Assembly (NCBI GenBank): GCA_910588005.1
Contig: CAJUQM010000004.1
Location: 1 to 64,000, forward strand
Length of the DNA stretch: 64,000 nt
DNA from: an uncultured Oscillibacter sp.
GTDB lineage: Bacteria; Bacillota; Clostridia; Oscillospirales; Oscillospiraceae
Direction of reading: 5' to 3'
Below the pieces are notes generated by a model that was given only the letters and a program-made list of their open reading frames with translations, had not been told where the DNA came from and made no database searches. Positions 1 through 7,642 of the stretch are shown here, piece after piece. The position numbers and the translations under genes were made by a program. Positions within the stretch are counted from its first letter, which is position 1. Each line of letters starts with the position of its first letter.

Positions 1-147
1 AGAAACGGCTATAAACTATCAAAATTTGTCTAAAAAATCTTTGCAGACCTCTTTGTCTATAGCGTGTTAAAACCTGATACACCTGTTTTCAGAAACCACT
101 TGATTAACTGCTCTTTTAGAGGTACTATACCTTCATCTAGGGCAGAG

Positions 148-204
148 AAAAGCACTTCTCAACCAGGGGCGTTGTGACCGCCGGGCCTGGCTGAGAAGTG
201 CTTT
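148..204. repeat. Large inverted repeat near element end
   Basis: Two 19-base arms (148-166 and 186-204) pair with one mismatch around a 19-base loop. Each outer 13 bases, AAAGCACTTCTCA and its complement, match perfectly. There is no T-run on either side, so it is not a classical terminator. It lies in the mobile-element side of the tRNA-Pro junction and could be an operator, a terminator of an element gene, or a recombination-related structure. Confidence 0.6.
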
Positions 205-206
205 CT

Positions 207-321
207 GACCACATATTTGACCACACCCAGCACCGGAACACCTGGAAACAGCGGATTTAAGGCCGTCAAAGAGTACCAGGAACCGAGTGGAAAGCAACGG
301 AAACCACCACAAACGACCACA
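207..321 (+). repeat. Direct GACCACA heptamers beside att site
   Basis: GACCACA occurs at 207-213, 219-225 and 315-321, with a related ACCACCACAAA at about 303-313. The first two copies are spaced 12 bases apart. Short direct repeats just inside the attachment site are typical arm-type integrase-binding sites of tyrosine-recombinase elements, but that role is inferred only from position and repetition. Confidence 0.4.
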
Positions 322-339
322 AAAAATTTAGTTCAACCG

Positions 340-384
340 TTTGGGACCATCAGGCCGGGAGTTCGAGTCTCCCATCTCGGACCA
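340..384 (+). other. tRNA-Pro(UGG) 3' fragment: attachment site
   Basis: The segment reads as the 3' half of a tRNA: anticodon loop TTTGGGA (UGG, Pro), 3' anticodon strand CCATC, variable AGG, a T-arm GGGAG-TTCGAGT-CTCCC, acceptor strand ATCTCGG, then ACCA. The bases 5' of the loop (AACCG) do not pair with CCATC and no D-arm or 5' acceptor exists upstream, so this is not a functional tRNA. A 3' tRNA half starting in the anticodon loop is what remains at the distal junction when an element integrates into a tRNA gene. The element should therefore lie to the left, outside the window. Confidence 0.75.
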
Positions 385-421
385 CGCCGGAGCAAAGTCC
401 GCTTTGCTCCGGCGATTTTTT
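385..421 (+). terminator. Terminator behind the tRNA-Pro fragment
   Basis: A 13-bp perfect stem (CGCCGGAGCAAAG with its complement) and a 4-base loop are followed by a T-run. It starts directly at the tRNA 3' end, as expected for the native tRNA-Pro terminator left on the chromosomal side of the integration. Confidence 0.85.
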
Positions 422-607
422 ACAAAGATCGCCCTCTGCCCTGTTCTCTTGCTCCGCCCCTCCAAATCAAACCCGCTGCGCTTTTAATCAATCTCACTGG
501 TCCGCAAAATTGAAAAAATAGTAAATCGCCAGATCTGGGGCAGCCCTGCAAACCACCGCTTGGAGAGAAAACCCTAAATTTTTGCGATCGAAGGGGTTCC
601 CCTCACC

Positions 608-1789
608 GTGCCCGTTGACGAAAGCGAATTGATAATCTTGGTGGCATTGAAAGAGATTGACCGTGCTCTTATCGAGCTTTTACTGGATAATATCCGAAAA
701 AGGCAGGGAACGCTCACTTATAAAGAAGCGGCGGAATCCCTCAGCCAGCGGCTCGGACGCCAGATCAACCCCCACTATGGTCTAGCCGCCTCCTTAGGTG
801 CCATATCCACCCTCTGTTTTGAACTCGGTCTCCCCCTGATTTCCGCACGGGTCATATATGCAGAAGCCACAAGCGCCAAAAATGTCGGCAAAGGCTTTTA
901 CCCTCTCGCCTGCAGCCTTAAGCCGGAGTACAGCGCTATGGACCCTGTGGACGTTTGGAAGAGAGAGCTGAGCTTAGTCCGCGCATGCGGGGACTGGGAT
1001 CGGCTGCAACAGTACCTTGACGGCACTTATGAAAGCTCAGCTCCCACCATTTCAACCGTCCCAACCGTGAAAAACCCATTTGTGGAATGGTTAAGCCAGA
1101 CTTCCCCCTTGGCGAAGGTCTCCATCAGGAAATACGCCGGTGCGGTAGGGACCGTCTCCTCTAAAATGTACGAAAGGGGACTCATACAAAAGCCACTTGA
1201 AAATATGCCGCTGTCCGAGTTGGATCGCGCCCTTTCTGTTATCATGAGTGATATGGAATTTATTACTAGAAATACCCGCAACAACCACATGTACAGCAAT
1301 GCTTTAAAACACTATCGATACTATGTTCATGCGGTTTGCGAACACGGCGAAAACGTGGAATATCTCGACAGCATTAAGAACAACTCCGCAATTCCAGAAA
1401 CCCAGCGGACGGCGATCATCCAATCGCGGGTCGGACAGGGCGTTTTCAGAAAGCTGCTGATGGAAAAGTACAGTGGAAGCTGTATCATCACAGGACTCGA
1501 TCACCCCAAGCTGTTGGTCGCAAGCCATATTAAACCATGGGCCGTCAGCACAAATGCAGAACGCCTGAGTGTGGACAACGGCCTCTTATTGAGCGCCACT
1601 TACGACCGGTTATTTGACTGCGGTCTCATCACTTTCAAAAAAAACGGGAAAATATATCTCTCACCCCTGATCGGCGATCAAAACATACACCGGCTTCATC
1701 TCTCCCGGGATATGCGCTTCGACCTTCGCATAAGCGGCAGTATGGGCGAATACCTCACTTATCATAACGACGTGCTATTCTTAAAGTAA
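608..1789 (+). CDS. HNH_2-domain endonuclease-like protein
   Basis: This 393-residue protein has a C-terminal HNH_2-type domain at about residues 270-370. The visible landmarks are CIITG, the SHIKPW core that supplies the first His, and a later DNGLLLSATYDRLFD segment, the usual HNH_2 signature. The N-terminal 100 residues include a TYKEAAESLSQRLG segment and look like a small DNA-binding or specificity domain, but I do not recognise the family. The start is GTG with an AAGGGG about 11 bases upstream. It stands alone behind the tRNA-Pro attachment scar and is followed by two hairpins. Proteins of this build are often defence or restriction nucleases; that role, and the substrate, are inferred. 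No methyltransferase is adjacent. Confidence 0.75.
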   Translation: MPVDESELIILVALKEIDRALIELLLDNIRKRQGTLTYKEAAESLSQRLGRQINPHYGLAASLGAISTLCFELGLPLISARVIYAEATSAKNVGKGFYPLACSLKPEYSAMDPVDVWKRELSLVRACGDWDRLQQYLDGTYESSAPTISTVPTVKNPFVEWLSQTSPLAKVSIRKYAGAVGTVSSKMYERGLIQKPLENMPLSELDRALSVIMSDMEFITRNTRNNHMYSNALKHYRYYVHAVCEHGENVEYLDSIKNNSAIPETQRTAIIQSRVGQGVFRKLLMEKYSGSCIITGLDHPKLLVASHIKPWAVSTNAERLSVDNGLLLSATYDRLFDCGLITFKKNGKIYLSPLIGDQNIHRLHLSRDMRFDLRISGSMGEYLTYHNDVLFLK

Positions 1790-1884
1790 GTGTATGCCTT
1801 CACAAAGGACCGCCTGTCCACTCGGATTTCAAAAAGCACACCTATCCGATCCGGCTTCCGCCCATCGCACAGACCCGGACGGAA

Positions 1885-1926
1885 TCCGCCGCTGCGGGCG
1901 GACTTCCAGTCCCCCGCAGCGGCGGA
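1885..1926. terminator. 14-bp perfect inverted repeat
   Basis: TCCGCCGCTGCGGG at 1885-1898 is perfectly complementary to 1913-1926, with a 14-base loop. It lies between the convergent HNH and CheY genes. No strong T-run follows, so it is a weak or factor-assisted terminator at most. Confidence 0.5.
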
Positions 1927-1945
1927 TCAAACATTTTGAATCTTG

Positions 1946-1986
1946 AGAGCGCCGACGTTGAAAACTCCACCGGCGCTCTTTAAAAT
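1946..1986 (+). terminator. Terminator between convergent genes
   Basis: The stem AGAGCGCCG (1946-1954) pairs with CGGCGCTCT (1971-1979), followed on the + strand by TTTAAAA. It would end transcription from the HNH gene and lies just beyond the stop of the convergent CheY-like gene. Confidence 0.65.
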
Positions 1987-1993
1987 GTACCAT

Positions 1994-2356
1994 TCATGCC
2001 AGCGTATTTTCCAGCGCCTCAATCAGCTTCTCCCGGCTCAAAGGCTTATAGAGAAACCCCCGTGTGCCGATCCGGTCCGCCTCTTGAATCGTGTCTTCAT
2101 ACGCCAAGGAGGAAACCATGAGAATCTTCGCCTCTGGATATTCCTCCAAAAGAACCTGAGCGGTTTCCAGTCCGTCAATCCCAGGCATGATAATGTCCAT
2201 AGTCACTACATCCGGCTGGATTTCCGCGTAACGGGCAATGGCCTCCTCGCCGTTTTCACAATAGGCCACCACCTCAAAATCAGAGTCCTCCAACAGCTTG
2301 CAAATTTGAAGCTCCATGATGCGAGAATCATCTACTACCATGAGCTTTTTCTTCAT
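1994..2356 (-). CDS. CheY-like single-domain response regulator
   Basis: A 120-residue stand-alone receiver domain. It carries the acidic pocket D9-D10, the phosphoacceptor D54 in a MDIIMPGIDG context, S82/S83 at the switch position and K104 in YKP, so all catalytic residues are present. No output domain follows. It is the last gene of a three-gene minus-strand operon after a FapA-family and a CheX-like gene. That suggests phospho-CheY is dephosphorylated by its neighbour, as in CheX/CheY pairs. No histidine kinase (CheA), chemoreceptor or flagellar gene is nearby, so the phosphodonor and output are unknown. Confidence 0.9.
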   Translation of the reverse strand: MKKKLMVVDDSRIMELQICKLLEDSDFEVVAYCENGEEAIARYAEIQPDVVTMDIIMPGIDGLETAQVLLEEYPEAKILMVSSLAYEDTIQEADRIGTRGFLYKPLSREKLIEALENTLA

Positions 2357-2389
2357 ATGAATATATCCCTCTTTTCGCTTATCCTAAAA

Positions 2390-2869
2390 TTAGCAGCAGC
2401 CCGTGCCACAGGGTGTGTGGTGAATGAGCTGCACCCACTCATTCTGGTCGCCAATATAATTTAAAATGATGTAATCCTCATTGTCTTCCATTACATGCCG
2501 CCCCCGGCAAAAAGAGGGCACGCTGAACCGGGCCGGCAGCCTTGTTACCTGGAACAGCCGGGAGAGGACATGTCCGCACAGCACATTAAAATACTCCTTT
2601 GCAACCTCCTCCACGTCTTCCGGCGTGAGGTCCTCGGTCTGCATCATACCGCGGGCCAGCCGGACAAACATAGATGTATCCGCCCGCAGGGACAAGCTGG
2701 TATCCATCCCCCGGTCAAAAGAAGTATATACGGTGCAGGTCTCGTCCTCCGGTCCATCCCGGGACAACTCCGCCGCGTCTAAAATAATTCCCGCTTCCCG
2801 CTGCGTGATCTCGCGGGTAACCTGGTCTAGCAGCGTCCTCAAATCCTCACGGGGCAATGCGCGGTCCAT
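2390..2869 (-). CDS. CheX-like chemotaxis phosphatase protein
   Basis: A protein of about 159 residues. Its central helix carries the E-x-x-N phosphatase motif of the CheC/CheX family, seen as EYFN in a VEEVAKEYFNVLCGHVLS segment. In characterised homologues these residues dephosphorylate CheY-P. The C-terminus ends in Cys-rich HHTPCGTGCC, which is unusual and might bind metal. I chose ATG at 2869 because AAAGGTGG lies 8 bases upstream and because starting there avoids overlap with the upstream stop at 2911. The ORF can be extended to 2953 but without a ribosome site. It lies between the FapA-family gene and the CheY-like gene. Confidence 0.8.
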   Translation of the reverse strand: MDRALPREDLRTLLDQVTREITQREAGIILDAAELSRDGPEDETCTVYTSFDRGMDTSLSLRADTSMFVRLARGMMQTEDLTPEDVEEVAKEYFNVLCGHVLSRLFQVTRLPARFSVPSFCRGRHVMEDNEDYIILNYIGDQNEWVQLIHHTPCGTGCC

Positions 2870-2910
2870 ACTTGCCGCCACCTTTCCGCTCAATCTGTCA
2901 TCGACTCCGG

Positions 2911-4647
2911 CTATATCACAATAATCTCTCCCTCCGCCATCCGAATCACACATTGCCGGTTTTCCTGCCGCAGGCGAAGGGTCTGATCCCCAAAGTTAAT
3001 TTCCGTTCCCGAGTAGGCAATGCCGCACTCCAGCCGTCCCTCCTCTTCATTTCGCGCCTCTTTAGTATTAAGCAGATCTTCCTCCAGCTGTTTCAGCTTC
3101 ATCTCAGCCGTGGACAGCTTTATCCGCAGCTTCGCCAGAAGACTGGCCTTGGTCGGATTGTCCGGCTGGCACTCCAGCGTCTCCAATTCCACCTCCAGCT
3201 CCCTCAACTCCCGCCGGGCAAGTTCCTGCTCAAAGTTGGTACAGGGCAATCCCCCTAAGGCAACCGAGGTTCTGCACTCTGACCTGGAGCCAACGGCGGT
3301 GGCGCTCACCTTTTTTGCCGCCCAGATCCGGCCGCCCATAATGCAGCCCCGCCCGGAGCGGACCACTACCTCCCCATCGCAGTAAATACTGCTATTGATG
3401 ATGGCGTCGGTTTGAAGGTTCTCTCTGACGCAGATGGTAGCGTTTTCCACATATTTGGAGAAAATACAACGGTGCGCCCGGACGCTGGTGGTCCCATCGC
3501 CCAAAATGCCCTTGACCACAGTAAGGTCGCCGCCGGCTTCCACCGTGCTGCCAGCCTCAATGACGCCGCCTACCCATACGCTCCCCATGGCCCGGACGGT
3601 AAATCCGGTCTGTACGTCGCCCTTGATGTTGACATCTCCCAAAAACTTAATATTTCCCGTGGAAAAGTCCACATTTTCCGGGATATCCAGCACCGGCTTG
3701 ACCTGAAAGCTGCGGCCGGTAAACTCCACATGACCTGAAATTGTGGCCACCAGAGCCTCTCCATCCTCACTGATCTCCGTGTTTCTCCCCTTGGGCAGGG
3801 GCACAGTTTTTCCGCTCTTGGCCGGAATCTCTTGGTCCAGCACCGTACGGCCCGGCTCTCCCTCGGTAGGGCGGATCAGGCGGCAGATCTCCTGCCCCTC
3901 CTTTACATTGTGGATCAGGTTCAGCGCGGTGTAGTCCACCTGGTCATATTCGTTCACCTGGAGCACACGCTCAATAACACGGGGGAAGGAATCTACAATA
4001 TTGCCGTTCTGGCCGTCAAAGGCGGGCTTCCCCCTTGCCAGCAAAAACAGGTTGAAATACCGGTTTTCATCGTGGGCCAGCCGGTCCGCCAAACGGGTAT
4101 CCACCCCATAGATGATACCCTGTGCCCTCATCGCCTCATAGAGCAGATCCCGGGACAGCTCCTCTCCCTGCTCCGTAGGCGGAAATACCAATACCCAGGC
4201 GTATAACTTGTCAGCGGAGAGGAAAAACCAGGGAAGGGCATCCAACCCCTTGGATTCGTTTTCTGCCTCCTCGTCTTCTTTTCCTTTTCTGCGCTTTTCC
4301 TTATTCCCGGTCCTGGCCGCTTTCAGCCGGAACCCGCACACGCTTTTCAGTCCATTTTGCAGCCGGTTTTTCTCCCGGCGGATCAGATCCTCCGGAAGTA
4401 CGCCGTCTTCATCCAGACACAGCCGCGGCACAGGCAGATAGCCCGCCTCCTTCCGCCGGATGCTGTGAAGCTGATGCAGCGGATGGTCTGCGGGCAGTTT
4501 CAGCACCGTCTCGTCTACAGAGGCAAAGGACAAATTCTCCTGACTTTCCGGTTCATTCTCCACCTGTTGAGCGAGGGACTCCTCGCCCATCTCCTCTTTT
4601 GACTTTTGGCTAAATAGAATCGATGTGATCTTGTCTTTCAATGACAT
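2911..4647 (-). CDS. fapA: FapA-family (DUF342) polymer-forming protein
   Basis: A 578-residue DUF342/FapA protein. Residues about 1-150 are charged and variable and include a Lys/Glu-rich stretch. The middle (about 170-460) carries the Gly-rich right-handed beta-helix repeats of the family (GDVNIKGDVQTGFTVRAMG, then WVGGVIEAGSTVEAGG). A C-terminal coiled coil follows (about 475-530, ELARRELRELEVELETLE). FapA proteins affect flagellar assembly or localisation in some bacteria, but many members have unknown roles. The ATG at 4647 has GGAGGTG 7 bases upstream. It is the first gene of the fapA-cheX-cheY operon, and a sigma-A promoter lies at 4774-4802. No flagellar gene is in the window. Confidence 0.8.
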   Translation of the reverse strand: MSLKDKITSILFSQKSKEEMGEESLAQQVENEPESQENLSFASVDETVLKLPADHPLHQLHSIRRKEAGYLPVPRLCLDEDGVLPEDLIRREKNRLQNGLKSVCGFRLKAARTGNKEKRRKGKEDEEAENESKGLDALPWFFLSADKLYAWVLVFPPTEQGEELSRDLLYEAMRAQGIIYGVDTRLADRLAHDENRYFNLFLLARGKPAFDGQNGNIVDSFPRVIERVLQVNEYDQVDYTALNLIHNVKEGQEICRLIRPTEGEPGRTVLDQEIPAKSGKTVPLPKGRNTEISEDGEALVATISGHVEFTGRSFQVKPVLDIPENVDFSTGNIKFLGDVNIKGDVQTGFTVRAMGSVWVGGVIEAGSTVEAGGDLTVVKGILGDGTTSVRAHRCIFSKYVENATICVRENLQTDAIINSSIYCDGEVVVRSGRGCIMGGRIWAAKKVSATAVGSRSECRTSVALGGLPCTNFEQELARRELRELEVELETLECQPDNPTKASLLAKLRIKLSTAEMKLKQLEEDLLNTKEARNEEEGRLECGIAYSGTEINFGDQTLRLRQENRQCVIRMAEGEIIVI

Positions 4648-4773
4648 TTTGCAGCACCTCCATTGCAAGGTGATTGTATCTTACTGCGGCGCGAAAGCGC
4701 CTCTTCTTTTGCCATAATGCGCCAAATTCCTCAGCCGCTTACCGGAGAACCGGGAAACAGCTGTATCATAGTT

Positions 4774-4802
4774 ATTATAGCATGCCGGCGTTTCATTGGC
4801 AA
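4774..4802 (-). promoter_or_regulatory. Sigma-A promoter of fapA-cheX-cheY
   Basis: On the minus strand TTGCCA (4797-4802), a 17-base spacer and a perfect TATAAT (4774-4779). Predicted transcription starts near 4767, giving a leader of about 120 bases before fapA. Confidence 0.75.
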
Positions 4803-4933
4803 GCCGCAAATCCTGCCCCCTCTGAGACGCCGAAAGCCCGGGTGCAGACTGGCAGTCTCCACAGGAGTCCATGGGGTCTGGCCGTTGATTCACAAAGGTC
4901 AATAATAATGGGCCGGAGCCGGTCTCCTCTACC

Positions 4934-4959
4934 AAAAAAAGCCGCCGCGCGGCGGTTTT
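4934..4959 (-). terminator. GC-rich hairpin with minus-strand T-run
   Basis: The palindrome CCGCCGCGCGGCGG is flanked by AAAAAAA on the left and TTTT on the right. Read on the minus strand it is a stem followed by seven T residues, a strong intrinsic terminator. It probably backs up the spoIVB terminator, because no gene lies between them. Confidence 0.6.
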
Positions 4960-5085
4960 CCTCTCCAGATCCTCGCAGCTGCCGTCCGGAGACATCTTCC
5001 CTTTAAGCAAATAGGGGAATCGCTGCTCCACCGTCTTTTCACGCAGGGGACAGCCGGTGGTCTTTTTTTACGCTAAAGCTAACCA

Positions 5086-5128
5086 AAAGGATATAGGAGG
5101 GCGGCTGTTGCCGCCCTCCTATATCCTT
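5086..5128 (-). terminator. Terminator of spoIVB
   Basis: An 18-bp perfect stem (arms about 5087-5104 and 5111-5128) with a 6-base loop is followed by TTTT on the minus strand. One arm overlaps the spoIVB stop codon at 5127-5129, so termination is coupled tightly to the gene end. Confidence 0.85.
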
Positions 5129-6158
5129 ATTCGATTCCAGAGGCTTCCAGCATATGATCGATTAAAATTCCATAACCTTTCTTAGGTTCGTTTAGGAGCA
5201 CGTGAGTCACAGCGCCCACAATTTTTCCATCTTGGATAATCGGACTGCCGCTCATCCCCTGTACAATCCCGCCGGTAACGGCAATCAATTCCGGATCCGT
5301 AACAGAGATCACCAAATCCCGTCCGTCCGTTGCACCGGGAACTACCTTTAAAATTTCGATGGTATACTCCTCCACCTGATCTCCCCGGACATTAGAGCGG
5401 ATAACCGCCGGTCCGGCCTTCGGCTCCCCGATGGGTATGGCCCCGTCATCCCGCAGTCCCTCGGTCTCCAGCGTGCCGAAAATACCGGCGCTGGTGTTGG
5501 CGTGGAGCTGGCCGAGATCCCGGGTCAAGTCAAAGTCTCCCCGCAGTTCCCCTGCCGCTCCGGCCTCTCCCTTCTTTACGGCTTTCACCGTGGAAGGCAG
5601 GACAGAGCCATTGGAGAACGGCATCAGCAGCGCCGTATCCGTGTCTGTGATGCCATGCCCCAGGGCGCCAAAAACGCCTGTGGCCGGATCATAGAAAGTC
5701 ATCGTGCCAATACCGGCCATACTGTCACGAATCCACGCTCCGATGCAGTAGAGTCCCTCCTCATTTTGCGCGGGCAGGACAGAGAGCGTCATTGTGCCGC
5801 CGTTCCGGCGGACCTGCAGGTCTGTCTCCGCTCCGCTGCTCTGCTGCAAGAGGGACTGAAACTGTTCCGTAGAAGTTACCGCCGCTCCGCCGCATTCCAC
5901 GATTACGTCACCGGTGCGCAGTCCGCAGGATTTGGCGGGCGTACCGCCGTCCGCCAGTTTCACAACCACAACACCCCGTGAGAACAGTTTGATCCCCACG
6001 GTGTGGCCCACAGGCACCAGCATCCGGGCGGCATTTTCCTGAAAAACACTTCTCACTTCCGCCGCTTCAGCCGGCGCTCCGGCGCAGAGCAGCAGGGCCA
6101 GCAGGAATGCCGCGCCGCCCCGCAGAATTCCTTTCGCCTGTTTTGATGCTTCATACAA
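5127..6158 (-). CDS. spoIVB: SpoIVB-family serine peptidase (sporulation)
   Basis: A protein of about 343 residues: an N-terminal membrane anchor (FLLALLLCAGAPAEA), a PDZ domain (about residues 60-130, with GLRTGDVIVECGG) and an S55 SpoIVB peptidase domain with GALGHGI (catalytic His) and GMSGSPI (nucleophile Ser). In sporulating Firmicutes SpoIVB is secreted from the forespore and cleaves SpoIVFA to trigger pro-sigma-K processing. I prefer the TTG start at 6158, with AAGGGGTG six bases upstream. A GTG at 6167 is also in frame but lacks spacing, and the ORF runs open to 6269. It follows ftsZ on the same strand but is separated by the ftsZ terminator, so it should have its own promoter. Confidence 0.85.
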   Translation of the reverse strand: MYEASKQAKGILRGGAAFLLALLLCAGAPAEAAEVRSVFQENAARMLVPVGHTVGIKLFSRGVVVVKLADGGTPAKSCGLRTGDVIVECGGAAVTSTEQFQSLLQQSSGAETDLQVRRNGGTMTLSVLPAQNEEGLYCIGAWIRDSMAGIGTMTFYDPATGVFGALGHGITDTDTALLMPFSNGSVLPSTVKAVKKGEAGAAGELRGDFDLTRDLGQLHANTSAGIFGTLETEGLRDDGAIPIGEPKAGPAVIRSNVRGDQVEEYTIEILKVVPGATDGRDLVISVTDPELIAVTGGIVQGMSGSPIIQDGKIVGAVTHVLLNEPKKGYGILIDHMLEASGIE

Positions 6159-6305
6159 TGCAATCACCCCTTTTCCAATCACAACCGCCAGCAGTGTTCC
6201 GCCGGCGGCCCTCTTATCATTTGCCTCTGCCGCAAAAACACACCTTGCAAAAAGCGGCAGCATGTCCATGGCACAGTTTGCCTTGCCTGATTTTCAGGGG
6301 CAAGC

Positions 6306-6335
6306 AGAAAACCCGCAGGCAAAAGCCTGCGGGTC
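6306..6335 (-). terminator. Terminator of ftsZ
   Basis: Arms 6311-6320 and 6325-6334 (ACCCGCAGGC and complement) with a TTTT loop, then TTT on the minus strand about 30 bases after the ftsZ stop. Confidence 0.85.
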
Positions 6336-6364
6336 TCTCCAAAAAATACACATTTTTAACCGCA

Positions 6365-7468
6365 TCAATCGCGACGGTTAAAAATCTTAAAGATATCGTC
6401 GAAGGGATCGTCTTCCTTCTCCGCCTTGGGCACATCGTCCTCTCCCAGCGGTACGGGAGCGGGGGCGCCGCCTGTCTGCCCCTCCTGAGCAACCTTTGGC
6501 AGCTTTCCCGCGCCTTTTTCAAAGCCGGTGGCAATCACGGTAACCCGGATCTCATCATCCATCGTCTCGTCAAACGTCGCGCCGAAAATGGTCAGCGCAT
6601 CGGGGTGAACCGCAGCCTGCACCAAGCTGGCAGCCTGCTCCACCTCCTCCATGCCGATGTCCATGGAGCCGGTAATGTTGATCAAAAGGCCGTGAGCGCC
6701 CTCGATAGAGGTCTCCAGCAACGGGCTGGAGATCGCCATCTTGGCGGCCTCCTCCGCCTTGCCCTTTCCGGCCGCCCGGCCCACGCCCATATGGGCCATC
6801 CCCGCATTTTTCATAATAGCGGTAACGTCGGCAAAGTCCAAGTTGATGAAGCCGGTATCCCGGATCAAGTCGGAGATGGACTGCACCGCCTGACGCAGCA
6901 CATCATCGGCAATTTCAAAGGCATTGGCAAACGTCACCTTCTGGTCCGTGGCGTATTTCAGCCGCTCGTTGGGAATGATGACCAGCGAGTCCACCTTCCC
7001 CTCCAACTCGGCAATGCCGGCCTCGGCGGCCCGCATCCGGCGGGGACCCTCAAAGCCGAAGGGCTTGGTAACAACGCCCACTGTCAGGATATCCATCTCC
7101 TTGGCGATCTCCGCCACAATAGGCGCGCCGCCGGTGCCGGTACCACCGCCCATTCCGGCGGCAATAAACACCATATCCGCGTCCTCCAGGGCCTTGGCGA
7201 TCTGGTTGCGGCTCTCCTCCGCCGCCTTGCGGCCCACCTCAGGGTCCGCACCGGCGCCTTTTCCATGGGTCAGCTTCTCGCCGATTTGAATCTTGTCGGA
7301 GGCACTGGACACGTTCAGCGCCTGCTTATCCGTATTCACCGCCACAAATTCCACACCCTTGGTTCCGGAGCGGACCATGCGGTTAACTACGTTGTTGCCG
7401 CCGCCGCCAACGCCGATTACCTTAATATTGACAACGGTGTCAGAACCCGTTTCCAGTCCAAATGCCAT
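6365..7468 (-). CDS. ftsZ: Cell division protein FtsZ
   Basis: A 367-residue tubulin-like GTPase that assembles the division Z-ring. The N-terminus holds the IGVGGGGNNVVNRM nucleotide-binding segment, the tubulin signature GGGTGTG follows at about residues 105-111, and the T7 catalytic loop NLDFADV is seen later. The acidic linker (EDDVPKAEKEDDPFDD) ends in the conserved C-terminal tail DDIFKIFNRRD, which binds FtsA/SepF-type partners. Length is normal. The ATG at 7468 has GGAGG seven bases upstream; the open frame extends further but without a start signal. ftsZ has its own promoter and terminator, so it can be expressed apart from the upstream dcw genes. ftsA is not present. Confidence 0.98.
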   Translation of the reverse strand: MAFGLETGSDTVVNIKVIGVGGGGNNVVNRMVRSGTKGVEFVAVNTDKQALNVSSASDKIQIGEKLTHGKGAGADPEVGRKAAEESRNQIAKALEDADMVFIAAGMGGGTGTGGAPIVAEIAKEMDILTVGVVTKPFGFEGPRRMRAAEAGIAELEGKVDSLVIIPNERLKYATDQKVTFANAFEIADDVLRQAVQSISDLIRDTGFINLDFADVTAIMKNAGMAHMGVGRAAGKGKAEEAAKMAISSPLLETSIEGAHGLLINITGSMDIGMEEVEQAASLVQAAVHPDALTIFGATFDETMDDEIRVTVIATGFEKGAGKLPKVAQEGQTGGAPAPVPLGEDDVPKAEKEDDPFDDIFKIFNRRD

Positions 7469-7555
7469 AGTGCTGCCTCCTGCTATCATTTGTACAAAAA
7501 AAGTGAAACTCTCAAGCGCTTTCCACAATATCCTGCATTTTAATATATAGTATTC

Positions 7556-7584
7556 ATTGTATGCCACTTTTTTGCTCCGGTCAA
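7556..7584 (-). promoter_or_regulatory. Sigma-A promoter of ftsZ
   Basis: Minus-strand TTGACC (7579-7584), a 17-base spacer and TACAAT (7556-7561). It lies between divIB and ftsZ and gives a leader of about 80 bases. Confidence 0.8.
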
Positions 7585-7642
7585 GTCCCCTCCCTGGCTT
7601 TTCGAGGTTTTTTTCCAAAAGAAGCCGGAAAAATCAACCATT

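Larger units (their letters stand above)
4648..5085. other. Intergenic region upstream of the fapA operon
   Basis: This 438-base stretch contains the fapA promoter (4774-4802) and an isolated GC-rich hairpin (4937-4959). A 116-codon minus-strand reading frame (4681-5031) crosses both, has no ribosome site and no recognisable domain, and was not accepted as a gene. Nothing else was recognised between the hairpin and the spoIVB terminator. Confidence 0.6.

Noticed and set aside
217..513. 98-codon + strand frame across the tRNA-Pro fragment
   Set aside because: It runs through the tRNA half and its terminator, with no ribosome site or domain.
4681..5031. 116-codon minus-strand frame upstream of fapA
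   Set aside because: It crosses a strong terminator hairpin and the fapA promoter, starts at GTG without a ribosome site, and has no recognisable domain.
6107..7543. 478-codon + strand frame antisense to ftsZ
   Set aside because: Antisense to a highly conserved gene with all FtsZ motifs; composition-driven open frame.
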